This document shows, piece by piece, positions 6,128 to 6,175 of a stretch of DNA of 6,175 nucleotides (its first letter is position 1; every line of letters starts with the position of its first letter). The notes under the pieces were generated by a model. The model made no database searches, had not been told where the DNA came from, and saw only the letters and a program-made list of their open reading frames with translations. The position numbers were made by a program, and so were the translations under genes. The stretch is from assembly GCA_007121975.1 (NCBI GenBank), contig SKJO01000205.1:1-6175 (forward strand). Reading direction: 5' to 3'. This DNA comes from Nitriliruptoraceae bacterium. Lineage in GTDB: Bacteria > Actinomycetota > Nitriliruptoria > Nitriliruptorales > Nitriliruptoraceae.

Positions 6128-6175
6128 TCAGTCGGGGTGGTGCTTGGGGTGGAGTCGTCGCAGGTGGGGTGGGAG
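6128..6175 (-). CDS. Possible C-terminal end of a convergent gene (15 codons plus stop)
   Basis: On the minus strand the frame from the window edge reads LPPHLRRLHPKHHPD and then TGA at 6130-6128. The composition is compatible with the tail of a protein, and inverted repeats lie just beyond the stop, as expected at the end of a gene. Only 16 codons are visible, so this is a guess. The alternative is non-coding DNA, or a + strand gene beginning near 6062. Confidence 0.2.
   Translation of the reverse strand, partial: LPPHLRRLHPKHHPD

Noticed and set aside
6062..6175. GTG at 6062 opening a + strand frame to the window end (LAALIRLALILRVRIWPRG and onward)
   Set aside because: The frame has high GC at third positions and a hydrophobic beginning, but there is no Shine-Dalgarno and only 38 codons are visible. 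It is not strong enough to list as a gene, though it competes with the minus-strand tail call.

Overview
The window is very GC-rich throughout (above about 70% by eye) and its codons end mostly in G or C. Together with the NarL-type regulator and the Pro-rich, many-pass membrane protein, this points to a high-GC actinobacterium (Actinomycetota). I cannot place it more finely. There are no RNA genes, CRISPR arrays, insertion sequences or other mobile-element signs, and it reads as ordinary chromosomal DNA.

Layout: all confident genes are on the + strand. Bases 1-1292 hold the 3' part of a fold-type III PLP-dependent decarboxylase (DapDC/ODC/LysA superfamily), whose N-terminus with the PLP lysine lies outside the window. 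It overlaps a small four-helix membrane protein (1289-1681) by the four bases ATGA. After 22 bases comes a short-chain dehydrogenase/reductase (1704-2510) whose motifs resemble 3-ketodihydrosphingosine reductase. After 21 bases comes a NarL/LuxR-type response regulator (2532-3179). This tight packing looks like one transcription unit. A 110-base gap follows, then a 901-residue protein with a Pro-rich cytosolic N-terminus and nearly thirty predicted membrane segments (3290-5995). The last 180 bases are mostly non-coding, with inverted repeats and possibly the last codons of a convergent minus-strand gene.

How the genes may work together: the decarboxylase, membrane protein and SDR are plausibly a small metabolic module acting on an amino-acid-derived or long-chain amino-ketone substrate. 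The SDR similarity raises a sphingoid-like lipid as one possibility, but no serine palmitoyltransferase-like gene is visible. The response regulator has an intact phosphoacceptor site but no histidine kinase within the window. The giant membrane protein belongs to a poorly characterised type and has no assigned role. Nothing here is a clear new defence or mobile system; the most interesting points are the divergent decarboxylase and the sphingolipid-type reductase.
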